Assembly: GCA_026122225.1 (NCBI GenBank)
Contig: JANEZZ010001874.1
Location: forward strand, 186,001-250,000
DNA: 64,000 nucleotides
DNA from: Heloderma charlesbogerti
Lineage: Eukaryota > Chordata > Lepidosauria > Squamata > Helodermatidae
Direction of reading: 5' to 3'
Part shown: piece after piece, positions 32,541 to 43,473 of the stretch
Numbering within the stretch: position 1 is the stretch's first letter
Layout of the letters: each line of letters opens with the position of its first letter
Notes under the pieces: generated by a model
Seen by the model: only the letters and a program-made list of their open reading frames with translations
Told to the model about the DNA's origin: nothing
Databases searched by the model: none
Translations under genes and position numbers: made by a program

Positions 32541-34399
32541 GGGCACACACACACACCATACTAGATTATGGTCATTGAAGGTTTGCTGAGTTGCTCAGCA
32601 GAACCAAATGTGGCTGATTTTCCAAGTCCATGAGATGATTTACAATAATGCAGTGAGGTAATAGTATTAAAATATTTTATAACAGGATTTCAGCCAGACT
32701 GTCAAAATGTTTTGTTTGTTTGCTCATTCAAATACATGCATCACCCTTCCATGGGAAGGATACCCAAGAAAGGTACCAAACCCTCCCTCAGAGTTTGTCT
32801 GTAGCACCTGGTATTCAGAGGTCTACTGCCTCTAAACATGGAGGTTCTATGATTCCATAGCTCTTGTACTCTTGTCTACATTGACTGTGGGATGCAGACA
32901 GACAGATTTCTATTTTTGTGTGTTTATCGGGGTGTGTTGGTGGTGGGAGAGTAAGAAATAAATATTGAAAGAGCCAAAGCAATGTACTTGTTGTTTAAAT
33001 GCAAGCACAGCAGGGTTGCCTGGCAACCAGTAAATAGCATGATTTAGTGTGGGAAGGGGTCTGGAGAAATGAAGCAAAGAGCCAGAGACACTTTTAAGGA
33101 AGCAAAAGAAGACTCCATTCTAGGCAGTTTTAATTTTAAAAGACAGCAAAAAAGCAAAAAGCAAAACCCAAAACAAAGCAGGGTGCGGTGACTCTGAGAC
33201 TTTTGCCCTTATAATCTCATTATAACGGAGTCAGATTGTTGTTCGCTGCGAGAGGATGGAACAAAGGCCAGCTGACCATTGCCTTCAGTGCACGTGAGTG
33301 AGCAAGGGATCATTTCCGCCTGGAACAGAACTTAATTAATCTTCTTTATATAAATTCCAGCATTCAAGAAGGGCAGCACAGAGGTAGCTCTGCAGATAGA
33401 AGGCTACTTCTAAGGGCTGTGCACAGAAGCAAAACTGGGCTTGCCACCCAGCCTGTACTCAAACAGGAAGATGCAGTGGATTGCAAGCCCCCTGATGAGT
33501 GTACCTGCTATGATAGACGTGTTTGCAAATATGTTTGTTGTGTTCACACAGTTTCCCATTTTGGCCTGCTTAGTGCGGAGAGTTCCAGTTAAATACGTGC
33601 AAAAGCACCTCAAGGGACCAAGATGTCCATCATTTGGACTGTGCTGATAGGAAGTCAACAAACACAATAATTGGATGGATGTGTCCAATACAGTTAAGGA
33701 GGAGGGCAAGCTGAGGTACAGTTAGGCCGAAATAAATGGTTTGTAGAAGGCACTTAAATATAGAAGAGAGGGGAAAACTCCCAATGTGTTCTGGGATCAA
33801 GGCTTATTCTGGGTCTATACATGTTTCAGAATAAGATGAGGATGAGATGGTAGAGTTTTGAAATGGTAGAAGGGACTGTATGTAAAAACAAACAAACAAA
33901 CAAACCTCCCTGAAAGTAGAGAAGTAGCAGAGCAGAGTAAGGACTGGGCTGGAACCTTTCTCACTGCTCTACTAGTTTTCTGCTGGAAGGGATTTGTTTA
34001 TCTGGAGGAAGAGTCAAAACATGGCATCCACCATGTGACATATAAAGTGATACTCTCACATGCCACTCTGTCACTTCTGTAGCATGCATAAAGCTTGCCC
34101 AATGTGGAGGATATGGGAGGCACTTCCCCTTGTGATGTGTTAATTGTGAAGGGTTTAATTGTTGTGAACAGCCCAGAAAGCTTCAGCTGCTGGGCAGTAT
34201 AGAAGAGTAATAAATACATAAATGTTTGTTGACCTTATAGAAATCAGTAAAGTTGCCACAGAATGAGAAATTTGAGTTGAATGTCTTTGCTTAACCAAAA
34301 CACACAAGAAGGTGTTTTGTTGCTAAGAGCAGAGACATTTCTCAGGGGGATTTCAACATGTATCACAGCATGTATGTACGTATGCATGCAAGTATGGAT
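32541..34399. other. unassigned sequence
   Basis: Short AAAC run at 33886-33906. No exon, tRNA or repeat recognised. Confidence 0.5.
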
Positions 34400-34866
34400 G
34401 TATTCACAGTTCTTAAATCCTGCCCTTCCTCCAAAGCAAGAGTACAGAGCAGCTTACAAATATTGATAACACAAATGCCAATAAAAACAACAATAAAATT
34501 CCACTGTTATGATAAGATAGTAATCTATCAGAAAAGCACAGAAACAAACAAGCCAGAGGAGCCAAAACTTTGTTATATAACAAGGTCTTTAACTTCCATT
34601 TAAAAATACTCACAGTGGGGGCTAATTGCACCTCTCCTGGAAGGGAGTTCCACAAACAGGGGGCCACCATTGACAATGCCCTATCTCACATCCCCACCCT
34701 CCTGGCTTTATTTATGGCAGGACAATGAGCAGAGCATCTCCTGCAGTTCAAAAGGCCCTAGTTAGCTAGTAATGGGGGAGGCGCCTCCTCAGGTACCTGG
34801 GTCATAAGTCATTAAGGCCTTCACATGCTAATAGCAAGATCTTAAATTGGGTTCTGCAATTCACTG
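34400..34866 (-). mobile_element. L2/CR1-type LINE 3' end, left part
   Basis: The minus strand reads APCLWNSLPGEVQLAPTVS, then FKWKLKTLLYN, the LINE C-terminal domain, with the L2-like text 'gggagttccacaaacagggggccacc' on the plus strand. It is interrupted after 34866 and resumes at 35219 with 'gcagccagtgcagtgctggg'. Confidence 0.6.
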
Positions 34867-35214
34867 TTTTGCACAAAATGCTAGTGTCGCCCCCTGGAGG
34901 CTAGTCCAATTTCCCCCAAAGAGGAGAGTCAACTGCTGGCTGGGTCCAACTCGATTTTATTGCTTGCGAACAGTTCGACAAAGGAGCTTACGCTCAAAAG
35001 CAGAGTTGACCCTGGGCAACTCCCGTGCTACAGATTTATCACCTCAGCTTGCATTCCTTAGGCAGCATGTGACTTTGATTGGTTGCCAGCAGTTTGCCTA
35101 GCTACCTTATCTTAGGGTTACTGCTCACTCATTCCAGGCATACGCAGCAGCTCTCACAATACTACGTGCTGCTTAAGACACATACAGTGGCTTTTAGGTT
35201 ACATTTTTACTACA
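34867..35214 (-). mobile_element. LTR-like insertion with 4-bp flanking repeat
   Basis: The 348-bp insert is bounded by ACTG at 34863-34866 and 35215-35218, exactly where the host LINE is interrupted. Read on the minus strand it starts TGTAGTAAAA, has a CCAAT box (AACCAATC near 35080) and an AATAAAAT polyadenylation signal near 34958, as in an LTR. The 3' terminus is AAAA rather than CA, so it is either decayed or not a true LTR. Confidence 0.5.
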
Positions 35215-35218
35215 ACTG

Positions 35219-35340
35219 GCAGCCAGTGCAGTGCTGGGCATGGTGCAGCTGAGGGCTCTGCCTTCCCCCAAAGATCCTGCAAGCTCCTCGCCAGGGGAGA
35301 GGAGGTGATCCTCCACCTCTGGGAGAAGATTGGAAGCATT
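35219..35340 (-). mobile_element. LINE 3' end, right part
   Basis: Continuation of the LINE broken at 34866: 'gcagccagtgcagtg...ctgagggctctgccttccccc' lines up with the same family at 40245-40265 and 44870. It is interrupted again by the P-hAT that follows. Confidence 0.5.
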
Positions 35341-35876
35341 TAGGGATGTGTGAAACCCCCTTATCTGGCATCCTTGGGGTCCTGCAGGGGGGGAGGCAAT
35401 CCATCCCTCCCCCCTGGAATCCTTGTCGGCTGGCTCCACTCCGTGGTGAGTCCATGGAGCCGCTGGACAGCTCCAGAGTGCCAGCGATATGGCCGCCATT
35501 GCCGTATTGCTGGCTGGGCAGATTGACTGCGGGGTGGCCGCAAATGGTATCCGGGATGCCATTTGCGGCCATAAAGACCTTAGTATAAGGTAAATGCAGC
35601 CATTTACGGCTGCATTTACCTTAAACTAAGGCCTTTACGGCCACAAACGGCATCCCAGACACCATTTGCAGCCGCAGTCAATCTGCCCAGCCAGTGATAC
35701 GGCAGTGGCAGCCGTATCGCTGGCACTCCGGAGCTGGCCGGCGGGGAGGATCCGGCCGGCGAGAATTTCTCGAGGAGGTGGAGGTAAGTCTTCCGATCCT
35801 CCACGGACTCTGAGGGGCTGGATTCTTTTGAATCCAGCGTCACTGGGGTCCATGGAGGATTTCTCCCCCATCCCTA
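35341..35876. mobile_element. P-hAT subfamily III, complete, perfect TSD
   Basis: TAGGGATGTGTGAAACCCC at left (B side), GGATTTCTCCCCCATCCCTA at right (A side), 536 bp, TSD GAAGCATT at 35333-35340 and 35877-35884. The core is a pair of AAATGGCATCC/TTACGGC blocks around a palindrome centred near 35608 (GGTAAATGCAGCC with its complement). The A-side donor AG|GTAAGT lies near 35786. Closest relative is 46400-47104. Confidence 0.85.
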
Positions 35877-35884
35877 GAAGCATT

Positions 35885-38080
35885 AGCTTCCTGGTTTAGT
35901 AATTTTCTGACAACAAGCAGCCACCTCTTGGGTCCCTATACATTTTACTCTGCTTTTTTGTGAGCGGGTGCCTTGTCCTGCTCACTGGTGAGTAGATATG
36001 CTGCTCATGTTTACTTCTGAGCAGACATGCAGAGGACTGGAATTTGGGATGCTGTAAGTGCTTCTGAGTGCTTAAGCCCTTCTGAGTTGGCATGCAGCAG
36101 GTTCTCTTTTTTGTTCTGACCCCACCCACCACCTTTTAGTGTGTAGCCCCTGAGTGCCTGCTCAGCATCGAAAGTGGCCCTTGACCCAAAGGAAGTTGCC
36201 CACCCTGGTCTAGGTAATCTGTTTCCTCCAGAAATGCCTGCGGAAGAGCCACTAATTCCTTCTTGAGTATTTTTCCCCCAAAACAGAATATTAGTGACTG
36301 GGTTGTAGTACTCCCAGATTTATGAGGGACTTCTTCAAAAGCCCCCCCCCCCAGCATAATGAGATAGTAACCACCTTCTGGATCCACTCACGTAATCCCC
36401 TCCCACTCACAAGATTTTATTAACTAGGATCAGCAAGGGTTGAGAGGACAAGTAGTCGGCTGAACCGCCACAGGCATCCTGTCCACAACCTCAGGACACC
36501 AAACTCCAAACCTACCCCAAGAATGGTAACCAGATGTCTCTCTGGACACTACTCCTAGACGAGGATGGGAGCAGAAATATGAACTTACTTAATTTTGCTC
36601 TTTCAAACCAATATGGGAACCCAGATTTCTCTGCACTTCTCCAGATTTTGCAACGAAGATCTCCAATAAAAAATAATTAAAAAGGTACAAACATGTATAT
36701 TCGGGCAAAATGCACATGAGAATGTGCATATTAGTAAAAAACAAAACAAAACATAAAAATGCATTATATTATGGAAGTTGCTTTCAAAAATGTGGACATT
36801 GGGCAACATTGCATACATCCATTCATTAGGAGAAATGTGGACAAAAATGCATACCCATTTTCATGCAAACTTGTACCAAATAATAATAATAAACATCTCA
36901 ATGTTTGGGATGAACCAAACTTAAGATTAGAAAAAAATCTAAGTTCAGAATGAACCGAACCTAAGATTGCAAAATGAGAAGCTGAGAGAAACTAAAATTG
37001 ACAGATTCATCCATCTGTAGTTCATCCTTTGCTCCTGCTAGATCTACACCAACCAGGCCCTTAACTTCTCGGAACAGCTCCACTGGGTGGTTCACTGAGG
37101 ACACAATGTAGGTAGAAAAGCACTCTTTGTTGCCACCACTGCCACATGTTAGGGGCAATTATGTACTCTTATCTGTGTTTGGTTGTATTCACTATAAGTT
37201 CTTCATTGCCTGCGCTCAAACCGCTCCTCTCTCATTTCATCACCTGAAGTTTCTCAGAATAACAAGAAGCCTGTTGGACTCTCCAAGAGCGGAGAGGGCA
37301 CCTTGTGGGTGATCATGTCGAATTACAAAGCTGGCATCGGATTTGATAGTTAGCTGACTTGAGCCTGTTTTTCTCAAGCCTCTCATACTGCCTGGGACTG
37401 GTAATGAAAATGATTCTTCTAACTACCCAAGACATGAAGCTGCAACAGCTGTGGTGAGTCAGATGCTTATGCGAGGATGTTGTGACAGAACTGAACAGAA
37501 CTGAACAAACCTCCAGTAATCCTGTGCTATATTGGGAGTGAGTGCCATGTGTAGTTTTTGCTGTTGCTGTGAGATGCCTTGCTTGCCTTCCCACCAGTAT
37601 CTTCTCTGAGAGGCTATTGAACACAGCTGGAAAAGTTGGAATGGACAGCAGAAATCATCTGACAATGTGGAATGTCCACATTTTATCATTTATCAACATG
37701 AACCAGTCATGGTCAGCAAAAGATGCATCCAACCCCATGCACTCTTAGAAACTCAGCCAGGATTTTCCTACAAAGATGCATAGGCACAGTATACAGCAAC
37801 AGCAGACATGGAAGAGAAAAGCACAAGGGAAGGATCAGAGCCATTTTTGAAGAAGAAGCTTGTCTACAATATACTGAATAATGGACTAAACCAATAAAAT
37901 ACACTGCAGTACAATATTTCACACTATCGTATTAGTTCAACGTACAATGAAGTAAAGTCTCTTGTTTTAGACAAACAGTGTTTATTATCTTTGATAATCT
38001 CTTAAACATGTTACATGAATGTTCTCTGCTTTTTCATTTTAAATATGCATTACAAATGGGGATGAAAGGAAATAGGCTTT
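35885..38080. other. unassigned with hAT scraps
   Basis: 35997-36035 resembles the short repeat with 'acttctgagcagacatgcag'. 36130-36216 ends in a hAT-like 'ttgcccaccctgg' terminus. 36540-37015 shares 'gattcatccatctgtag' and 'gaaccgaacctaagatt' style sequence with the repeat at 43092-43440. Nothing coding. Confidence 0.4.
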
Positions 38081-38088
38081 TTCTATAA

Positions 38089-38556
38089 TATGGGTGGGCA
38101 ACATGTTGCCAGGGGCATTCTGAAGCCCCCACTGGGTCCCCTTCCTCCATGATGTACCCTCCACTGCTGCTGCACCACCAGATTCCCAGTGATTCTGCTG
38201 TGAAGCAAGGCACATGGGAAGTGCATGCCATGTTTCTGAGCAGACTGACTGGTTCTGCAGAATAACAGGGTACACGAGCATCACACGGCCTGTTTCTCTG
38301 CAGAATCGAACACCCCCCTCCCCCAGCCTACCAAACAGCTGAGGGGAGTGCAATTCTGCTGGGCAACAAAAGTCATGCTTCCCACATACCTTGTTTCCCA
38401 CATGAATCACTGGGAATGCAGAAAGGCGGCTGCTTCCTGTTGCAGCGTGGCCACTCCTGGTTGTGGCAGCAGCCGCACTGGGGGAGGGATGCAGCACCCA
38501 GAAAGTTCCAGGGGTATCCAATGTGGCCTCAGACACTCCAACGTTGCCCACCCCTG
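38089..38556. mobile_element. hAT (Charlie-like) non-autonomous element
   Basis: Left end TATGGGTGGGCAACATG, right end CAACGTTGCCCACCCCTG, i.e. the CAGGGGTGGGCAAC terminus of Charlie-type hATs. Flanks TTCTATAA (38081-38088) and CTCTATAA (38557-38564) match 7 of 8. 468 bp, no transposase. Confidence 0.75.
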
Positions 38557-38604
38557 CTCTATAACAAAAACAAAATAACATACTTTTAAATTCCCATAAT
38601 TTTA

Positions 38605-38732
38605 TATTTAATTTTACATTTGCGTCCCTGCTTTAGCCGTCATAGGCTACGTAAATATTTGCGTAACCTAACACGGGCTACCATAGGGACACAAATGGTG
38701 TCCCCTACTCAGGACGCCATTTGCATCCGCAC
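38605..38732. mobile_element. P-hAT host copy, left part
   Basis: Contains an ATAGGCTACGTAAATATT palindrome and an AAATGGTGTCC...GGACGCCATTT pair. It is interrupted by another P-hAT at 38733 and continues at 39377-39573. Its left terminus is not visible. Confidence 0.6.
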
Positions 38733-39376
38733 TAGGGATGGCAGAGAATTTCTCCCCGAAACTTTGGGGGGCCGAGTGCCAACGTGTTCGGCCCCCCGAA
38801 CAAGTTTCGGGGAGAAATTCTCTGCCCCCCCGCCCCCCCCCCGGGATGGGACTTACCTTTGCCGAATGTCCCTCCTGGCGGCGGGTCCGGCCGGCGGTTC
38901 GGCGGGTGTTTGTCCGGGGAGGGAGCGGCAGCCGGTCTGCCGCCGCCGCCATTCCAATCAAAGAAAAAAAAAAAAGCCCCCGTGATAGGCTACGTGACGA
39001 TTAATGTAGCCTATCATGGCTAGATTTGCAAAGTCAGCCATGATAGGCTACGTAAATTGTCACGTAGCCTATCACGGGTGACTTAAAAAAAAAAAAAAAG
39101 CATGTACAGATAATGGCGGCCCCCATAGGGAGCCGCCATTCACGTTCCTTATTTGGTCGCTGTAGTCTACGTAAATCTTTACATAGACTATGGTGAAAAT
39201 AAGGGCAACGCTGCGTTGGAAGCCCTTAGGAAGCCTCCCCCCCGGCCTGAATTTCGGCCGGGTGAGGCGGGAAGCCTCCCCCCCCCAGCCTGAACTTCAC
39301 GGGGGGAGCAGCGAAGCACCTCCCCCCCACCGCGAACAAGCTTCGAGGACAGGTAAGTGACTTTCGTCCACCCCTA
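38733..39376. mobile_element. P-hAT nested in another P-hAT
   Basis: TAGGGATGGCAGAGAATTT to TTTCGTCCACCCCTA, 644 bp, flanks ATCCGCAC (38725-38732) and GTCCGCAC (39377-39384), 7 of 8. The right half of the core is deleted after 'aagggcaacgctgcgttgg' (about 39222), so the big palindrome is lost but the B end is kept. Both donors are intact (minus, exon side ends 38857; plus, after 39352). Confidence 0.9.
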
Positions 39377-39573
39377 GTCCGCACCAGCCTGGCAGCAGCT
39401 GGAGCTGCCAGAACCGAAGCCACAGCCGGAGCCGCAGCCAGGTAGGCTCCGTTTCGCAGGGCTTTTGGGGAGTGGAGGGGCAGGAGGCTCCTTTCTGCCA
39501 CGGATTCCGGGGGGCTGAATTCACTGGAATTCACCCCCCCTGGGATCCATGGCGGAATTCTCTAACATCCCTA
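39377..39573. mobile_element. P-hAT host copy, right part (A end)
   Basis: Continues from 38732: a GCAGCTGGAGC... exon-like segment, AG|GTAGGC at the donor position (about 39440), the A hairpin GAATTCACTGGAATTC, and the terminus GGCGGAATTCTCTAACATCCCTA ending at 39573. Confidence 0.7.
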
Positions 39574-39711
39574 AACTGTTGTGTCTAGAGTGTCAATCAC
39601 CCCATGTTTACAGCCTAAATGCCACGTTATGGGAAAGGTAAAGGTAAAAGAAGGAAGGTTGGACTCTTAAGGAGGCAATAGATCCTTAAGGAGTTGCTCA
39701 GGAGGTCCAGG

Positions 39712-42600
39712 TCATTTATTTTTATTTTATTTATTTCATTTCAATACCACCCAATAGCCGAAGCTCTCTTGGCGGTTCACAAAAATTAAAACCAAACAAC
39801 ACACAATAAAACAATTTAAAATATATAGAACATTAAAACCACAATATAACAATACAACCACAATAAAACCTAGCAGCAGTGCAGGAGTTTAAAATACAGA
39901 TTTTAAACAGCAAAGATAAAAATTTAGAAAGCTAAAATGCTAAAATGCCTGGGAAAATAAAAAGGTCTTCACCTGCCGCCGAAAGGAATACAATGTAGAT
40001 GCCAGGTGAACCTCACTAGGGAGCTCATAGCAGAGCCGGGGTGCCACAGCAGAAAAAGCCCTCCTCCTAGTAGCCACCTGCCTCACTTCCTTTGGCAGGG
40101 GCTCACGGAGAAGGGCTGCTGATGAAGATCTTAAGGTCCGGGCAGGTGCATATGGGAGGAGGCGATCCTTCAGATAACCTGGCCCCAAGCCGTTAAGGGC
40201 TTTGAATGTTAACACCAGCACTTTGAATCGGGCCCGGAAATGGACTGGCAGCCAGTGCAGCTGGAAAAGTACTGGCGTAATATGAGCTCACAGGCCAGTC
40301 CCTGTTAACAATCTTGCTGCCCTATTTTGGACCAGCTGAAGTTTCCGGACTGTTTCAAAGGCAGCCCCACGTATAACGCATTGCAGTAATCCAGACGAGA
40401 AGTTATCAGAGCATGGATAACTGTAGCTAGGCTATCTCTGTCCAGATAAGGGCGTAGTTGGTATACCAGCCTAAGCTGATAAAAAGTGCTCCGTGCCACT
40501 GAGTTCACCTGTGCCTCAAGTGACAGTTCTGGATCCAAGAGCACCCCCAAACTACGAATCTGATCCTTTAGGGGGAGTGCAACCCCCTCCAGAACAGGTT
40601 GAATATCACCTAGCCGGGCAGACGAACCACCCACTAACAGTACCTCCGTCTTGTCTGGATTGAGTTTCAGTTTATTAGCCCTCATCCAGTCCATTACCGT
40701 GCCCAGGCCCTGATTCAGAACAGCCACTGCCTCACCTGGTTTTGATGAGAAACAGAGGTAGAGCTGGGTGTCATCGGCATATTGATGGCACCTCAGCCCA
40801 CACCTCCGGATAACCTCCCCCAGCGGTTTCATGTAGATGTTAAACAGCATGGGGGATAAAATAGAGCCCTGTGGAACCCCATAGCACAATTGACATGGCA
40901 CAGAGCAATAATCCCCCAGCACCACCTTCTGGAATCGGCCATCCAAGTAGGAGCGGAACCACTGTAGTGCAGTGCCTCCAACTCCTAACCCAGACAACCT
41001 ATCCAGAAGGATACCATGGTCGATGGTATCGAAAGCCGCTGAGAGGTCCAGGAGAATCAACAGGGTCGCACTCCCCCATCCCTCTCCTGGCAGAGGTCAT
41101 CCCACAGGGCAACCAAGGCAGTTTCCATTCCAAAACCAGGCCTGAAGCCCAATTGAAATGGATCTAGATAATCCGTTTCATTCAACAGTGCCTGGAGCTG
41201 TCCTTAGGGGTGGACGAAAGTCACTTACCTTTTCTCGCAGCTTGTTCACAGTGGGGGGGAGTGCTTCGCTGCTCCCCCCGCGAAGTTCAGGCCGGGGGGG
41301 GGAGGCTTCCCGCCTCGCCCGGCCGAAATTCAGGCCGGGGGGGAGGCTTCCCGCCTCGCCCGGCCGAAATTCAGGCCGGGGAGGAGGCGCCTCGCCCGGC
41401 CGCGAACGCGAAAGTAAAAAAAACAAAAACAAAATGCCCCCTGATAGGCTACGTGACGATTCACGTAGCCTATCACGGCTAGAACTGCAAAGTCAGTTGC
41501 CCTTATTTTCGCCGTAGTCTACGTAAACATTTACGTAGACTACAGCGACCAAGTAAGGAACGGGAATGGCGGCTCCCTATGGGGGCCGCCATTATCCGTT
41601 CACACTTTTTTTTTTTTTAAGTCACCCGTGATAGGCTACGTGATGATTCACATAGCCTATCACAGCTGACTTTGCAAATCTAGCCATGATAGGCTACGTG
41701 AATCATCACGTAGCCTATCAGGGGATTTATTTTTTTTTTCCTTTTATTGCAATGGCGGCGGCGGCAGCCGGTCGAAAGACCGGCTGCCACTCCCGCCCCG
41801 CTCGAACACCCGACGAACCGCCAGCCGGACCCGCCGCCGGGAGGGACATTCAGGGAAGGTAAGTCCCGTCCCGGGGGGGGTGCGGGGGGCGGGAGGAGTG
41901 CAGAGGATTTCTCCCCGAAACTTGTTCGGGGGGCCGAACACGTTGGCGCTCGGCCCCCTGAAGTTTCGGGGAGAAATTCTCCGCCATCCCTAGCTGTCCT
42001 ACAACCACCCGCTCAAGCACCTTGCCCAGGAAGGGGATGTTGGCCACTGGCCTATAATTGTTAACATCCTCTGGGTCCAGGTTAGGCTTTTTCAGGAGTG
42101 GTCTAATTACCGCCTCTTTTAAAGTGGCAGGCACCACTCCCTCTCTCAAGGAGGAATTTACAGCCTCCTGGACCCGTCCAGATATCCCCTCCTTGTTTGA
42201 TTTAATAAGCCATGAAGGGCAACGGTCAAGCACACAAGTGGTCGATCAGACTCGGCCAAGCACCTTGTCCGCATCCTCAGGCCTCAGTAACTGAAACTCA
42301 TCCAATAAAACTGGACCAGACGGTGCTCTGAACGCCTCTACCAATGGAACTGCATTAATGGTGGTGTCCAATTCATGATGAATTGAATCCCTCACCGCCA
42401 CAGAGTAGGCTTGATAGTGGTCTCTTACCTGTGTTCGGTCAGACTCAGCACGAGTTTTCCTCCACCTGCGTTCTAGCTGTCTCCCCTCTTGCTTCATTGC
42501 CCTCAGCTCAGGTGTATACCAAGGAGCTGGCCGGGCTCTGCTCAGAGGGAGAGGGCGCTTGGGCGCGATCGTGTCAACCATGTCATAAGGGGAACCATGA
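39712..42600 (-). pseudogene. L2-clade LINE ORF2, 5'-truncated, split by P-hAT
   Basis: Minus strand, 42600 down to 39712. Order: post-endonuclease linker (APKRPLPLSRARPAPWYTPE, 42.5 kb); the pre-RT block VVPATLKEAVIRPLLKKP and FLGKVLERVV (42.0-42.2 kb); then, past the P-hAT at 41205-41992, GFRPGFGMETALVAL, the RT palm motif [25 protein letters not shown], and the catalytic YADD within [13 protein letters not shown] (40.8 kb); then the C-terminal GLGPGYLKDRLLPY end (40.2 kb) and a 3' tail. [14 protein letters not shown] is typical of L2 rather than CR1. Frameshifts separate segments, so it is not active. Confidence 0.88.
41205..41992. mobile_element. P-hAT in L2, B end left, perfect TSD
   Basis: TAGGGGTGGACGAAAGTC to CTCCGCCATCCCTA, 788 bp, TSD GCTGTCCT at 41197-41204 and 41993-42000. 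Removing it restores the L2 sequence. Three tandem GGCCGAAATTCAGGCCGGG-type units lie in the B end. Donors: minus AG|GTAAGT (exon side ends 41229) and plus AG|GTAAGT (after 41858). ATG at 41752 opens a 107-nt frame (MAAAAAGRKTGCHSRPARTP start) reaching the donor in phase 2. The core left half is shortened. Confidence 0.94.
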
Positions 42601-43091
42601 CAACCTTGGATAAGGACCAGACCTTTTCATCCCTCCCATTGTTGTCCTCTGCAGGTGAATCACCTTTTTGCTGGTGCACTGGTGCTACCCCCGAGTGTTC
42701 TCTGCCTGACATCTTATGCCTCATGACTGGCTGTAAGTGCTGAAAAATGAAAACAAAACAAAAAACAACTAACGAAGAAGGAATACTCAGCTCTGACAGG
42801 GCAGTCCTATGCATGTGTACTGTAATTTGCAATGTGATTAATGGGTCTTATTCTGGATTGTATTCTACAATACTTCCTAGAATGTCTTCTTAGAGAAGAA
42901 ACTGTGTTCAGGTTGAGGGTTGTATTCCCAGCGCTCACCATTCCTGAGTCAAGCACCTTCCATAGGGTCTGGGGATCCAATACATATTGGGCAATTGTAA
43001 GTTGATCAGCTGTGGCAATCCTCTGGTCACCAAAAGTGCACACTGCACTCATGGAAGTGTAGAGATAGTCACAAAAATCATACCTATTGCT
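42601..43091. other. unassigned sequence
   Basis: A scrap 'gcagtcctatgcatgtgta' near 42802 belongs to the CATGCATAGGATTG group. Otherwise nothing recognised. Confidence 0.45.
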
Positions 43092-43440
43092 AGAGATTGA
43101 CAAATCTGTCAGTTTTGCTTTCTTCCACATTCATTTTTTTATTTTTTTCATCTTAAGTTCTTTCCATCCCATTTATGAAGACATTGCAAATTTTGGTAAG
43201 TTCTTATCAAAAAGAAGCAATGAAATTCTCAACCATTTCCACTGGCCACATTCAGTATTAGGTATGGCTATTCCCAGTATGGAGAGAACCATGTTATATC
43301 TGTCTGCCATGTAGCCATTAAAGTTGAGAAGCCTTTCAGGAAAAAAAAAAGCAATGGGTGAGTGGGTGAGGAGGTGAGGAGGGTCAGCCTCAGAGGTAAG
43401 CCATATCTCCTGACTTGGGCCAAAAAGCCCTGAGCCAAAA
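43092..43440. repeat. interspersed repeat next to the YR element 3' side
   Basis: Starts TAGAGATTGACAAATCTGTC. The first 160 bp is similar to 52945-53140 in the same orientation ('gtcagttttgctttcttcca', 'cattttatgaagacattg' type text). Degenerate similarity also at 36920-37010 in reverse. May be an old hAT-type repeat, or part of the YR element's terminal repeats. Confidence 0.4.
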
Positions 43441-43473
43441 GCCTTGGGCATTACCAGTCACCTGAAACAGTGC

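Noticed and set aside
40305..41060. Possible intact reverse transcriptase gene
   Set aside because: The frame holds the L2 RT palm with YADD, but lacks the endonuclease, is 5'-truncated, shifts frame towards its C-terminus and is split by a P-hAT upstream. It is a LINE fossil.
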